DNA of 45,277 nucleotides from CAZFVY01 sp964522665. Lineage in GTDB: Bacteria; Verrucomicrobiota; Verrucomicrobiia; Limisphaerales; CAZFVY01. The translations under genes and the position numbers were made by a program. The stretch is from NCBI GenBank assembly GCA_964522665.1, contig CAZFVY010000054.1:1-45277 (forward strand), given 5' to 3'. Positions 25,933 to 34,320 of the stretch are shown piece by piece (within the stretch, counting starts at the first letter, position 1; every line of letters begins with the position of its first letter). The notes under the pieces are model-generated. The model had not been told where the DNA came from, did not search any database, and worked only from the letters and a program-made list of their open reading frames with translations.

Positions 25933-27396
25933 TCACAGCAACCGGGTTTGCAACTCTTCCTTGACAAGAGCGTCGCCCAAGCCTTCCGCCCGCGAATGAC
26001 GCCGCTCCATGATGTGCTTCTCCAGTTCCGAGTCATAGGGCACCGGGTAGTCGCCATCGTAGCAAGCCATGCAGAAGGACTCGCGGGGCAGCCCCGTCGC
26101 CTTGACCATCCCCTCTTGCGAGAGGTAGGCGAGGGAATCGGCGCTCAGATACTGGCGAATGCCATCGACGGTGTGATTCGCGGCCATCAGCTTCGAGCGA
26201 TCGGGAAAATCGATGCCGTACACGCACGGGTTCCGGTGCGGCGGACAACTGACCAGGACGTGAACCTCTTTGGCGCCGGCCTCTTTGAGATTGTTGACGC
26301 GCGCCTTGCAGGTCGTCCCGCGCACGATCGAATCATCCACGATGACGACCCGGCGCCCCTCGACCAAATCGTGAATCAAGTTCAGCTTCACCCGCACGTC
26401 AAAATTCCGGATCGATTGCGACGGTTGGAGAAAGCTGCGGCCGACGTAGTGGTTGCGCACGAACGCCATTTCATACGGGATGCCGGTTTCCAGGGAATAG
26501 CCGAGCGCGGCGCAATTGCCACTGTCCGGCACCGGAATAATCACGTCCGCGTCGATGGGATTCTCGCGGGCCAATTGGCGCCCCATCTCGACCCGGACCC
26601 GATAAACGTTGCGCCCCGCGATGGTGCTGTCCGGCCGCGCGAAATAGACGTATTCGAAAATGCAGAACGCCCGGCGCTCGTGCTCGGGAAAAGCTTGGAT
26701 ACTTCGCAACCCGGACTTGTTGATGATGACGATCTCGCCCGGCTCGACGTCGCGCACGAATTTGGCGTCGATCAGATCAAGCGCGCACGTCTCGCTGGTG
26801 AGCACCCACGCGTCGCCCACTTTGCCGATCGAGAGTGGTCGAAAACCGAACGGATCACGCACGCCGATCAACTCTTGCTCGGTCATGATGACCAGGGAAT
26901 AGGCGCCCTCGATCCGCCGCACGCTCTGGATCAGGTTGTTTTCCGTTCCGCCGAGCGACGGCTGGGCCATCAAGTGCAGGATAATCTCGCTATCGACGCT
27001 GGTTTGAAAAATGGAGCCGCGGGCCTCAAGCTCGTCGCGCAATTTGGCCGCGTTCGTGAGGTTGCCATTATGCGCGATGGCGATCTGGCCGCGCGCGCAA
27101 TCGACCGTCAACGGTTGGGCGTTGCGCAAATGCGAGGAACCGGTGGTCGAATAGCGCGTATGTCCGACCGCGACCGAGCCAGGCCACTGGCTCCAGTCCT
27201 GGCGCCCGAAGACCTGCGCCACCAAGCCCATCTCGCGATGAACATGGAACCGCTTCTGATCATCCAGCGCGACGATTCCGGCGCTTTCCTGGCCGCGGTG
27301 CTGCAACGCGTAAAGCCCGTAACAGGTGAATTCGGCGGCCTTGGGATGGCCGTAAATGCCGAAGACGCCGCAGTAATGCTTGGGATAATGCTCCAT
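25933..27396 (-). CDS. purF: Amidophosphoribosyltransferase PurF
   Basis: First committed step of purine synthesis: PRPP plus glutamine gives phosphoribosylamine. The 487-residue protein has an eight-residue propeptide (MEHYPKHY) before the catalytic Cys9 of the N-terminal-nucleophile glutaminase domain (CGVFGIYG), then YALQHRGQESAG. The C-terminal phosphoribosyltransferase domain has the PRPP loop VVIVDDSIVRGTT. Cysteines in FCIFEYVYFARPDS, NPCVYGID and FCMAC match the four 4Fe-4S ligands of the Bacillus-type enzyme, so an iron-sulphur, propeptide-processed form is expected. It starts 3 bases after the small PLDc_N-type gene and ends the purSQL-x-F run. Confidence 0.97.
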   Translation of the reverse strand: MEHYPKHYCGVFGIYGHPKAAEFTCYGLYALQHRGQESAGIVALDDQKRFHVHREMGLVAQVFGRQDWSQWPGSVAVGHTRYSTTGSSHLRNAQPLTVDCARGQIAIAHNGNLTNAAKLRDELEARGSIFQTSVDSEIILHLMAQPSLGGTENNLIQSVRRIEGAYSLVIMTEQELIGVRDPFGFRPLSIGKVGDAWVLTSETCALDLIDAKFVRDVEPGEIVIINKSGLRSIQAFPEHERRAFCIFEYVYFARPDSTIAGRNVYRVRVEMGRQLARENPIDADVIIPVPDSGNCAALGYSLETGIPYEMAFVRNHYVGRSFLQPSQSIRNFDVRVKLNLIHDLVEGRRVVIVDDSIVRGTTCKARVNNLKEAGAKEVHVLVSCPPHRNPCVYGIDFPDRSKLMAANHTVDGIRQYLSADSLAYLSQEGMVKATGLPRESFCMACYDGDYPVPYDSELEKHIMERRHSRAEGLGDALVKEELQTRLL

Positions 27397-27399
27397 GAA

Positions 27400-27660
27400 T
27401 CAGGTGTACTTTCTGCCCCAGAAGAACCAGAGCAAAGGTCCGAGGATCGGCGCGAGGATAATGATGACGATCCAGAGGACCTTCACGTTCGCCGATTTTT
27501 GGGAAAGCGCACAACTGATCAATCCGACTACCATCAACAGCGGCCACGCGAAGGCGAGGCAAAGCCCGAGCAGTCCGAGCGCCAGGTGCAGAATGCCCAC
27601 CAGCAACCAGACGCCGAACAATACCACCAGTAACAGCGCGACCAGTCCGATCAAGTTCAT
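27400..27660 (-). CDS. Small PLDc_N-type two-helix membrane protein
   Basis: An 86-residue hydrophobic protein. Helices cover roughly residues 3-45, with a further helix at about 62-80 in the pattern VLWIVIIILAPILGPLLWFFWGRKY. The C-terminal segment W.......PILGPLLWFFWGR matches the short PLDc_N (phospholipase D-nuclease N-terminal) family found as stand-alone small membrane proteins. The ATG at 27660 begins 2 bases after the purL stop; the frame continues to 27699 but would overlap purL. It sits between purL and purF with almost no spacing, so it is co-transcribed. Its role in purine synthesis, if any, is unknown. Confidence 0.75.
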   Translation of the reverse strand: MNLIGLVALLLVVLFGVWLLVGILHLALGLLGLCLAFAWPLLMVVGLISCALSQKSANVKVLWIVIIILAPILGPLLWFFWGRKYT

Positions 27661-27662
27661 GA

Positions 27663-29969
27663 TTAGGAGCGCATGGCGCGGGCGATGGCGTTCCACCACC
27701 GGTCATGCAATTCAGCCAAATCCCATTCCAAATCTCCGGTCGCGGTCCGCGCGCGGAGACTGCTTCCACCGACTACGCCCAGGCGCACGGCCGGGACCGC
27801 CGACGCGCGGGCGCGGGCCACGACTTCTTCGGCCGCCGAAGCGGCAGCCGACAAAACCACGCGGCCCTGCGTTTCACCGAACAATACCGCATCCAAGCGG
27901 GTATTGGCAAATGGCCGTAAATCGACTTCGGCCCCGAGGAAGATCGGCGTATGCCGCGCGGCGTGCCGGGAAAAGCACGCTTCCGCCAGTGCCACCGCCA
28001 ACCCGCCGTCGCTGCAATCGTGCGCGCTCTTCACCAGGCCGGCGCGGATCAACGCGCGGAGCGTGTCGTGCAACGCCAACTCGGCGGCCAAATCGCAACG
28101 CGGCGGAGTGCCCGTCTTCACCCCACGCCGCGACTGGAGATAGGCCGACCCGCCCAGACCCAGCAGCGGGTCCGCTTGATCCACGACCTCGCCCAGGAGT
28201 ATGATGGCGTCGCCGGCGTCCTTGAACCATTGCGTGGTGACATGCGCGGCCCTCTCGATCAGCCCCACCATGGCGACGGTCGGCGTCGGGTCGATCGCAC
28301 CCTCGGGGTTTTGATTATAAAGACTGACGTTGCCGCCCGTGATCGGCACTGAAAGAGCGCGGCAAGCCTCGGCCAAACCACGCACGGACTCGCGGAGTTG
28401 ATAAAATATTTCGGGGTTGTGCGGGTTGCCGAAATTGAGGTTATCGGTCGCGCCCAAGGGAGCGGCGCCGGAGCAGGCCAAATTGCGGGCCGCTTCGGCG
28501 ACGGCCGATTTGCCCCCTTCATAAGGGTCCAGATAGACGTACGTCGCGTTGCAATCGACCGAGATCGCGATGAACTTATCGGCGAACGCCGGCCCTGGCT
28601 CGCGGGACGGCGGCAAGGAATCGGCCTTGATCCGCAGCACCGCGGCGTCGGAACCGGGGCGAACGACTGAACTATCGCGCACCGTTTGGTCGTATTGGCG
28701 ATAGACCCAATTCTTCGAGGCAATCGAGGGCCATTCGAGCAACGCCGGCAGATCGGCCAGCGCGTCGTTGGTCGGCGCCACCTCGGCGAGCGTGAAGCGC
28801 CGCACCGCCTCCAGGTAGGCCGGTGGACGTGATTCGCGCTGATAGACCGGCGCCTCATCCGCAAGCTTGCGGGCGGGAATGTCCGCGACGACGGCGCCGT
28901 GATTCTTCACCACCATGCGGCCCGTGTCGGTCACAAAACCGATCTCGGCCCAAGGCAAATCCCATTTGTTGAAAATTCGCCGCACTTCCGCTTCTTGCCC
29001 TTGCTTGACGATGATCAGCATCCGCTCCTGCGATTCGCTGAGCATGATTTCATAGGGAGTCATGCCCGGCGCACGCTGCGGAACCTTGCTCAATTCGATC
29101 TCGATACCGGTTCCGGCTCGGGCCGCGGTTTCGCAGGTCGAACAGGTCAACCCGGCCGCGCCCATGTCCTGAATACCGGCGACGCACCCCGTTGCGAGCA
29201 ACTCCAGGCAGGCCTCCATTACCAGTTTCTCCATGAACGGATCGCCTACCTGGACCGCCCCGCGCTGCTGCTCCGACGATTCCTCGGTCAAGTCCTGGGA
29301 CGCGAAGGCCGCGCCGGCCAGCCCGTCACGACCCGTCGCCGGGCCGACATAAAAAACCGGGTTCCCAATCCCCCGCGCGGCGCCGCGAATCACCTGCTCG
29401 TGGCGCAGCACGCCGAGGCAAAACGCGTTCACGAGCGGGTTGCCCTCGTAACTTTTATCGAAATAAACCTCGCCGGCGATCGTGGGGATGCCAAAGCAGT
29501 TGCCGTAATGACCAATCCCCGAAACCACGCCGCTAAACAGCCGGCGAACGTCCGGGGAACTGAGGTTGCCGAAACGTAACGAATCGACCGAGCAAAGCGG
29601 CCGGGCGCCCATCGTGAAAATGTCGCGGATAATCCCTCCGACCCCCGTCGCGGCGCCCTGGAATGGCTCGACCGCGCTGGGATGGTTGTGCGATTCGATT
29701 TTGAACGCGACCGCCAGGCCATCGCCAATGTCGATCACGCCGGCGTTTTCTTCACCGGCCCCGACCAGGATTTTGGGCGACTTGGTCGGGAATCCCTTCA
29801 ACAAAGGCCGGGTGTTTTTGTACGAGCAGTGCTCGCTCCACATGACGGAGAAAATCCCCAACTCGGTGTACGATGGGCTGCGGTTTAAAATCCCCTTGAT
29901 CCGCTCGAATTCGTCGGGCGTCAGGCCATGTTTCTGGATCAGTTCAGGAGTGATGTTCGGGTCAGACAT
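27663..29969 (-). CDS. purL: Phosphoribosylformylglycinamidine synthase subunit PurL
   Basis: Catalyses the ATP-dependent amidation of FGAR to FGAM, using ammonia from PurQ with PurS as bridge. The 768-residue length is that of the small (Bacillus-type) PurL rather than the 1300-residue fused form, consistent with separate purS and purQ next door. Visible motifs are SEHCSYKNTRPLLKGFPT, ESHNHPSAVEPFQGAATGVG, IRDIFTMGARP and the second-half DCSDGGLAVALAEACFS. The ATG at 29969 gives the usual N-terminus (ITPELIQKHGLTPDEF); an upstream TTG at 30002 would add eleven residues. It lies 48 bases after the purQ stop. Confidence 0.97.
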   Translation of the reverse strand: MSDPNITPELIQKHGLTPDEFERIKGILNRSPSYTELGIFSVMWSEHCSYKNTRPLLKGFPTKSPKILVGAGEENAGVIDIGDGLAVAFKIESHNHPSAVEPFQGAATGVGGIIRDIFTMGARPLCSVDSLRFGNLSSPDVRRLFSGVVSGIGHYGNCFGIPTIAGEVYFDKSYEGNPLVNAFCLGVLRHEQVIRGAARGIGNPVFYVGPATGRDGLAGAAFASQDLTEESSEQQRGAVQVGDPFMEKLVMEACLELLATGCVAGIQDMGAAGLTCSTCETAARAGTGIEIELSKVPQRAPGMTPYEIMLSESQERMLIIVKQGQEAEVRRIFNKWDLPWAEIGFVTDTGRMVVKNHGAVVADIPARKLADEAPVYQRESRPPAYLEAVRRFTLAEVAPTNDALADLPALLEWPSIASKNWVYRQYDQTVRDSSVVRPGSDAAVLRIKADSLPPSREPGPAFADKFIAISVDCNATYVYLDPYEGGKSAVAEAARNLACSGAAPLGATDNLNFGNPHNPEIFYQLRESVRGLAEACRALSVPITGGNVSLYNQNPEGAIDPTPTVAMVGLIERAAHVTTQWFKDAGDAIILLGEVVDQADPLLGLGGSAYLQSRRGVKTGTPPRCDLAAELALHDTLRALIRAGLVKSAHDCSDGGLAVALAEACFSRHAARHTPIFLGAEVDLRPFANTRLDAVLFGETQGRVVLSAAASAAEEVVARARASAVPAVRLGVVGGSSLRARTATGDLEWDLAELHDRWWNAIARAMRS

Positions 29970-30017
29970 TGAAAAAGTGAGCGCCGGATTTCCCGACGCC
30001 AAAGGAAAGCTCAGCCA

Positions 30018-30731
30018 TCAGGCCGCCTTTCGAGCCATCGAGTTCTGCAAGGCGGCAATCATGCTTTCAAAAACCAACCGGCCATCCGCGCTGCCCAGCA
30101 AGGCTTCGCTGGCGCGTTCCGGGTGTGGCATCAGTCCCGCCACGTTGCGGCGTTCATTGCAAATTCCCGCGATATTCTGGAGCGAGCCGTTTGGATTGGC
30201 CGCGTCGTTGACCTCTCCGTGCGCATCCACGTACTGCCAGAGGATTTGGCTCCGGCGTTGGAGCGAAGAAAGGGTCGTTTCATCCGCGAAATAACAACCT
30301 TCGCCGTGCGCAATCGGGAGGTACATCAATTTGTCGGCCGGGATACGTCGGGTGAACGGCGAATCGGTCGTCAACGTTTTCACAATGACGGTTTCGGAGC
30401 GGAATTGCAGCGAACGATTGCGGATCAGCGCGCCGGGCAGCAACCCCGCCTCGCATAAAATCTGGAACCCATTGCAAATCCCGAGCACCAAGCCGCCGTT
30501 CGCGGCGAAGGCCTGGACCGCCTGCATGACGGGGCTGAACCGCGCGATGGCGCCGGTGCGCAAGTAGTCGCCGTAACTGAAGCCACCCGGAACGATGACC
30601 GCGTCGGCGTCACCGAGTGACGTGTCCTTGTGCCAGACGAAACGGGCCTCGTGGCCTAAGACCTCGCGCAGAACGTAGAGCGCGTCCTGGTCGCTGTTCG
30701 ACGCCGGAAACTGAAGCACGGCAAAGTTCAT
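30018..30731 (-). CDS. purQ: Phosphoribosylformylglycinamidine synthase glutaminase PurQ
   Basis: Class I glutamine amidotransferase subunit that supplies ammonia to PurL. The 237-residue protein has the VPGGFSYGDYLRTGAIAR region, the nucleophile elbow GICNGFQIL with catalytic Cys, and the catalytic His-Glu pair in GLMPHPERA. Length is normal for the family. The start overlaps the purS stop as ATGA (four bases), implying coupled translation of the bridge and glutaminase subunits. Confidence 0.97.
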   Translation of the reverse strand: MNFAVLQFPASNSDQDALYVLREVLGHEARFVWHKDTSLGDADAVIVPGGFSYGDYLRTGAIARFSPVMQAVQAFAANGGLVLGICNGFQILCEAGLLPGALIRNRSLQFRSETVIVKTLTTDSPFTRRIPADKLMYLPIAHGEGCYFADETTLSSLQRRSQILWQYVDAHGEVNDAANPNGSLQNIAGICNERRNVAGLMPHPERASEALLGSADGRLVFESMIAALQNSMARKAA

Positions 30732-30964
30732 TCCAATTCAAAATGATAATCTTCAATGACCGGATTGCTAAGGAATTTGTGGCAAGCCTCGTCGATCTGC
30801 CGTCGCACCGTCTGCGGGTCACCGTTGATCTCGATTTCGAGGTATTTGCCCACGTGGACTCCGCCGATTCCCTGGTAACCCATGTGTTCGAGGGCGTTTT
30901 GGACGGCTTTGCCCTGGGGGTCGAGAACGGCTTTTTTCGGCGTAATGGTAATCTTTGCTTTCAT
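30728..30964 (-). CDS. purS: Phosphoribosylformylglycinamidine synthase subunit PurS
   Basis: Small bridging subunit of the FGAM synthase complex, 78 residues from the ATG at 30964, which aligns with the usual start MKAKITITPKKAVLDPQGKA. The core HMGYQGIGGVHVGKYLEIEI is characteristic of PurS. The frame extends to 30988, but those residues are not family-like. It is the first unambiguous gene of the purine run and overlaps purQ by four bases. Confidence 0.94.
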   Translation of the reverse strand: MKAKITITPKKAVLDPQGKAVQNALEHMGYQGIGGVHVGKYLEIEINGDPQTVRRQIDEACHKFLSNPVIEDYHFELE

Positions 30965-31027
30965 CAATCCGGCGCGGCTCCGCCGCATGCCGGAGGATTT
31001 TGAGGAAACGTCCCACCAGACGCCAGT

Positions 31028-31231
31028 TTATTCTGGCCTACCCGAACGGTTGAGGGTCAGGTGGACCTGTTCCGCGCGGGGTGGCGGCGCGGGTTGCCAG
31101 TCGAAGGCCGCGTCCACGACTTGCCGCATTTGTTTGAACCACCACTGCGCGCGGTTCAGCCGTTGGTGACGCTGCGGCGTCCGGCAGCGGATCGACTGTT
31201 CGAAACTGATTTCCATTTGTTCGCGTTGCAT
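31028..31231 (-). CDS. Small hypothetical protein upstream of purS
   Basis: A 67-residue basic, tryptophan- and glutamine-rich reading frame (RAQWWFKQMRQVVDAAFDWQ is the most structured part, probably one amphipathic helix). No signal peptide or membrane segment. A weak ribosome-binding sequence (AAAGGCAG) lies just before the ATG. It is 63 bases upstream of purS on the same strand, so it could be the first gene of the purine transcript. No family can be named with certainty. The opposite-strand frame over it looks less protein-like. Confidence 0.5.
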   Translation of the reverse strand: MQREQMEISFEQSIRCRTPQRHQRLNRAQWWFKQMRQVVDAAFDWQPAPPPRAEQVHLTLNRSGRPE

Positions 31232-31362
31232 AGTCTGCCTTTCGTTTTTCCAGCAGAGTATGCGACCGGGTCGGACAAAGACTGTCCCACGCAGGAAATA
31301 GGCAAAACTATTTTCGCGCGAAGCGTCTGACGGAGACTGAAACCGGCGCGACCCGGGCCGGA

Positions 31363-32559
31363 TCAGTGGCCGGCGCCGCGGCGTTCCGACACCACGGGCT
31401 TGGGCGGAGGCGCGTTGGTCCCTTTAAATGCGGAACGAAAGAGCCAGTGCCGTTTTAAGCCTTGTATCATGTCGTCGCCATGTACGACCGCGCTCGAGAC
31501 CGAACTGAGGATGTTGCTATTGGCCTGCACCTGCGCGCTCAAGTTGCTGCTGATGTTCGAGAGATTCTCCAGAATCGGAATCAGATTGGTCACCAGGCTT
31601 TCGAGGTCGTGACGGGCGCTCAGCAGCATGGCGTCGGCGTTGGTGAGCGTCCCTCCGGCGGTAAGAAGGGTCGTGTGGACGTCGGCGTTGAGGTTGGTCG
31701 GGATCAACCACTCCCCGAGCGCGCCCTGCCGGTTGGTGAGGTTGTGGGTGATGAGCGCCAGGTTGGTGAGCATCGGCCGCGTCCGGCTCAAGGTATCACT
31801 CAACTCAATCGTCATGGCGGTCGCGTTCGAAAGGACGGTCTGGACTTGATTCGTTAACGCAAAGACCGACGGCAGCGCGTCCTTCACTTGTTTGACTACG
31901 CCCGCGAGATCATCCGCCAACGCGGAGGATTCTTGCGCGTTCAGCCAATAGCCGGTCGGGTCTTCCTGAGGTTGGTAGAAGTTCGTGCTATAGGAATTGG
32001 TTCCCGACTCGAAATAAACGGCCACGGGGTCTTTTTTTTGATCTTCCAAGCGCCTGACAAAGGCTTGATTCAAGAAACCCTTCACAATGGTCTTCTCGCC
32101 GCGAAACCAGCCTTTGGCCGGAATCTGTTCGGTGAGCACCGTGGGCAAACCCTTTTGGCCTTTGGTCAATTCAAGGTGTCGATTCCCGAGAAAGTCCGAT
32201 GAGGCGATCTTCACTTCGGAATCGGACCAAAGGTAGCCAAAGTTCGGCTCCTCCACCCGGAAGAAAATCGTCACGTTATAGAATTCTTTCGGTCCATTCG
32301 GCTGAATCTTCATGATTTCGCCCACGCGCCGCCCCATCAGCCGGATCGGATCGCCGACCTTCAGTCCCGCGGCGTCATTCGCCCCGGTGCAATAGTCCAC
32401 TTTGGTCAGGAACCAACCCTTGCTCTCGGCCGTGTGATAAACGTAGTAGATGAAGCCCGCCAGCAGCAGCAGCGTCGCGAGGCTGATGAACCAGCCGACG
32501 GCTCGCTCGACTCGACTGAGCCGGGTTCGCAATTGCGGGGTGAGGTCTTGTAATGGCAT
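31363..32559 (-). CDS. MlaD-type MCE-domain lipid-binding protein
   Basis: Substrate-binding, membrane-anchored component of an Mla-type phospholipid transporter. The 398-residue protein has one transmembrane helix (about 22-41) and a single MCE domain (about 50-135; GLKVGDPIRLMGRRVGEIMKI). A long C-terminal extension follows, predicted helical in its final 180 residues (repeated N-x-T-x-L patterns such as LTNLALITHNLTN). E. coli MlaD is only about 183 residues, so the extension may form a tunnel or coiled coil spanning more of the periplasm, as proposed for longer MCE proteins. It follows the ATPase gene by 15 bases and completes the permease-ATPase-MCE operon. Confidence 0.88.
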   Translation of the reverse strand: MPLQDLTPQLRTRLSRVERAVGWFISLATLLLLAGFIYYVYHTAESKGWFLTKVDYCTGANDAAGLKVGDPIRLMGRRVGEIMKIQPNGPKEFYNVTIFFRVEEPNFGYLWSDSEVKIASSDFLGNRHLELTKGQKGLPTVLTEQIPAKGWFRGEKTIVKGFLNQAFVRRLEDQKKDPVAVYFESGTNSYSTNFYQPQEDPTGYWLNAQESSALADDLAGVVKQVKDALPSVFALTNQVQTVLSNATAMTIELSDTLSRTRPMLTNLALITHNLTNRQGALGEWLIPTNLNADVHTTLLTAGGTLTNADAMLLSARHDLESLVTNLIPILENLSNISSNLSAQVQANSNILSSVSSAVVHGDDMIQGLKRHWLFRSAFKGTNAPPPKPVVSERRGAGH

Positions 32560-32574
32560 ACGTCGGTCTCCGGA

Positions 32575-33360
32575 TTATCCGGCGGCGGTCGGCTCGGGCA
32601 GCCAGAAATCTTCGCGTCCCTCGACTTCGGCGCGGCCGCCCAACTGCTCGAGGCGATGGTCGCGCAGCAAGCCAAAGCGCCGGGCGTGCGCGCTCCAAGG
32701 ATTAAAATGCTCGGCGCACACGATCAACGTCGCGGGCCGGTCGCTCACGCCGGCTTGGCCCGCGGACAAGCGGGCCAGGAAGTCGAGCCACCACGACACA
32801 TGGCGGCCCTGGGCGCCGCTCAGCGGATTATCCAGCAGCAAGACGTCGGGCCGGAGCGCGAGCGCGCGCGCCAGCGCCACGCGTTGGCGCCAGGCGAGAT
32901 TGAGCCGACCGGGAAAGCTCCGCGCCTGAGCCGTCAAGCCGGTTAACTCCAGTATTTCCCGCACTTCTCCCGCGACGTCGCCGGCTTCGCAGTCGCGGTG
33001 ATAACAAAGCGGCAGCGCCAGGTTTTGTTCGACGGTTAATTGGTTGAAAAGCCGGCCGCCCTCGTCGAAGACGAAGCCGACTCGCAGCCGCTCGGGGAGC
33101 CACTCGTCGCCGCCCAATCCGCTCACCTCCCGCCCGAACAGACGCACCGCGCCCGCCAGCGGCCGGTTCTGGCCGCCCGCCACCGCCAGCAATTCGCTCT
33201 TGCCCACGCCCGGACGACCGGCCACCACCCAGTAATCGCCCGCCGAAATCTCCCAATCGATCCCTTCGATCAACGCGACGTCGGGCGAATCAGAAGACGC
33301 GACGGCGACGCCGGTCAGTTCGATGACCTTCTCGAGCGCGGTTGCGGCAATCGGTTCCAC
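32575..33360 (-). CDS. MlaF-like ABC transporter ATPase with altered catalytic motifs
   Basis: ATP-binding subunit of the Mla-type transporter, 261 residues from a GTG at 33360. Walker A is intact (GRPGVGKS, residues 48-55). Other motifs deviate. The Q-loop region reads FVFDEGGRLF where MlaF has LFQSGALF. The signature LSGGM is replaced by LNLAW (153-157). Walker B reads DVLLLDNP with Asn178 where the catalytic Glu is expected. The D-loop lacks its Asp, and the H-loop region (VCAEHFN) lacks a clear SHD. The fold is otherwise colinear with MlaF. The frame extends to 33471 but would overlap the permease by 95 bases; the GTG overlaps no more than needed. It may be a slow or regulatory ATPase. 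Confidence 0.85.
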   Translation of the reverse strand: MEPIAATALEKVIELTGVAVASSDSPDVALIEGIDWEISAGDYWVVAGRPGVGKSELLAVAGGQNRPLAGAVRLFGREVSGLGGDEWLPERLRVGFVFDEGGRLFNQLTVEQNLALPLCYHRDCEAGDVAGEVREILELTGLTAQARSFPGRLNLAWRQRVALARALALRPDVLLLDNPLSGAQGRHVSWWLDFLARLSAGQAGVSDRPATLIVCAEHFNPWSAHARRFGLLRDHRLEQLGGRAEVEGREDFWLPEPTAAG

Positions 33361-33376
33361 GTGAGGCGGGCGCTCG

Positions 33377-34228
33377 TCAGACGAGCAGATAGAACATGAA
33401 CACGGCGTCCACGAACACGCAAAGACCGAGACTATAGACCACCGCCCGGGTGGTCGCGGTGGCGACGCCATCGAGACGAATCGGGCGCGCCAGGCCTTCG
33501 TAGCAGGTCACGACCGCGATGATCGCCCCGAACGAAATCGTCTTCAAAAAGAGAAGCAGGAAATCACCCCATCCGAGCGCCGCCGCCAATTGGTGCACGT
33601 AAACTCGCGGCGAGATCGGCACGTCCTGGAGAAACGCGAACAGGTACCCGGACGCCAGCGCGAAGACGATTAAATAGACGGTCAGCGCGAAGATCGACAA
33701 GGCCTGTCCCAGGACGCGCGGCATGACCAGGTAGTGCACGGGATCGATGCCCAGCGCCTCCAGCGCCTCGATCTCCCCCAGCGCGCGCGCGGTTCCCAAC
33801 TCAATGACCGTCGCCGTGCCGATTTTCGCCAGAACGAGCAGCGCGGTGGCCATCGGACCGACCTCCCGCACGATGACCGCCACCATGATGACGCCGGTCA
33901 AATTCTGCGCGCCGAACTGGGTCAGCAACGCCACCGTCTGGCCGATCACGATAAAGCCCAGCGCCAGCGCCAAAAGTCCCACGATCGGCAACAGGCCAAC
34001 CCCTGAGCGTTGGATTTGCGCCCGCAGCAGCGGATGGATAACCCGCGCCGCGTGGTTGAATTTGGTGAGCGTGACCGCCAGCGTGATCAGCGCAAACGCC
34101 ACCAGTCCTCGGATCGTGCGGCTGAAGCTGAGAATCTTGCGCCCGAGCAGGCTCGCGTACGAACGCGGAACCAGGAATTCCAACGGATACGCGGTAACAT
34201 CCTTCGGCGCGGCGGACGTTTTTTCCAC
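33377..34228 (-). CDS. MlaE-type ABC transporter permease
   Basis: Inner-membrane permease of the lipid-transport operon, 283 residues with about five to six transmembrane segments. Family hallmarks are the central VREVGPMATALLVLAKIGTA, the EIEALEALGIDPVHYLVMPR coupling segment and the C-terminal ATTRAVVYSLGLCVFVDAVF. The N-terminal 50 residues are a cytoplasmic extension. It is the first gene of the mlaE-F-D order. No STAS-domain (MlaB) or periplasmic MlaC gene lies in the operon, so any such partners must be elsewhere. Confidence 0.93.
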   Translation of the reverse strand: MEKTSAAPKDVTAYPLEFLVPRSYASLLGRKILSFSRTIRGLVAFALITLAVTLTKFNHAARVIHPLLRAQIQRSGVGLLPIVGLLALALGFIVIGQTVALLTQFGAQNLTGVIMVAVIVREVGPMATALLVLAKIGTATVIELGTARALGEIEALEALGIDPVHYLVMPRVLGQALSIFALTVYLIVFALASGYLFAFLQDVPISPRVYVHQLAAALGWGDFLLLFLKTISFGAIIAVVTCYEGLARPIRLDGVATATTRAVVYSLGLCVFVDAVFMFYLLV

Positions 34229-34320
34229 GCGACAAACCTAAAGTCCCTCCCGCGAATGGTCAAAGGGGTTTTTCCCCCGGGGCGCCGTCGGCGCTTTGCC
34301 TCGGCAACCGGCCTTCTGAC

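Noticed and set aside
25948..27633. Long open frame of 561 codons on the + strand opposite purF
   Set aside because: It is antisense to an unmistakable purF and the small membrane protein gene; its composition (Arg, Asp, His-rich, no domain) is that of a GC-rich shadow frame.
33361..33471. ATG start for the MlaF-like ATPase at 33471
   Set aside because: It would overlap the permease gene by 95 bases and add Cys/Ser-rich residues not found in the family; the GTG at 33360 fits better although it lacks a clear ribosome-binding site.
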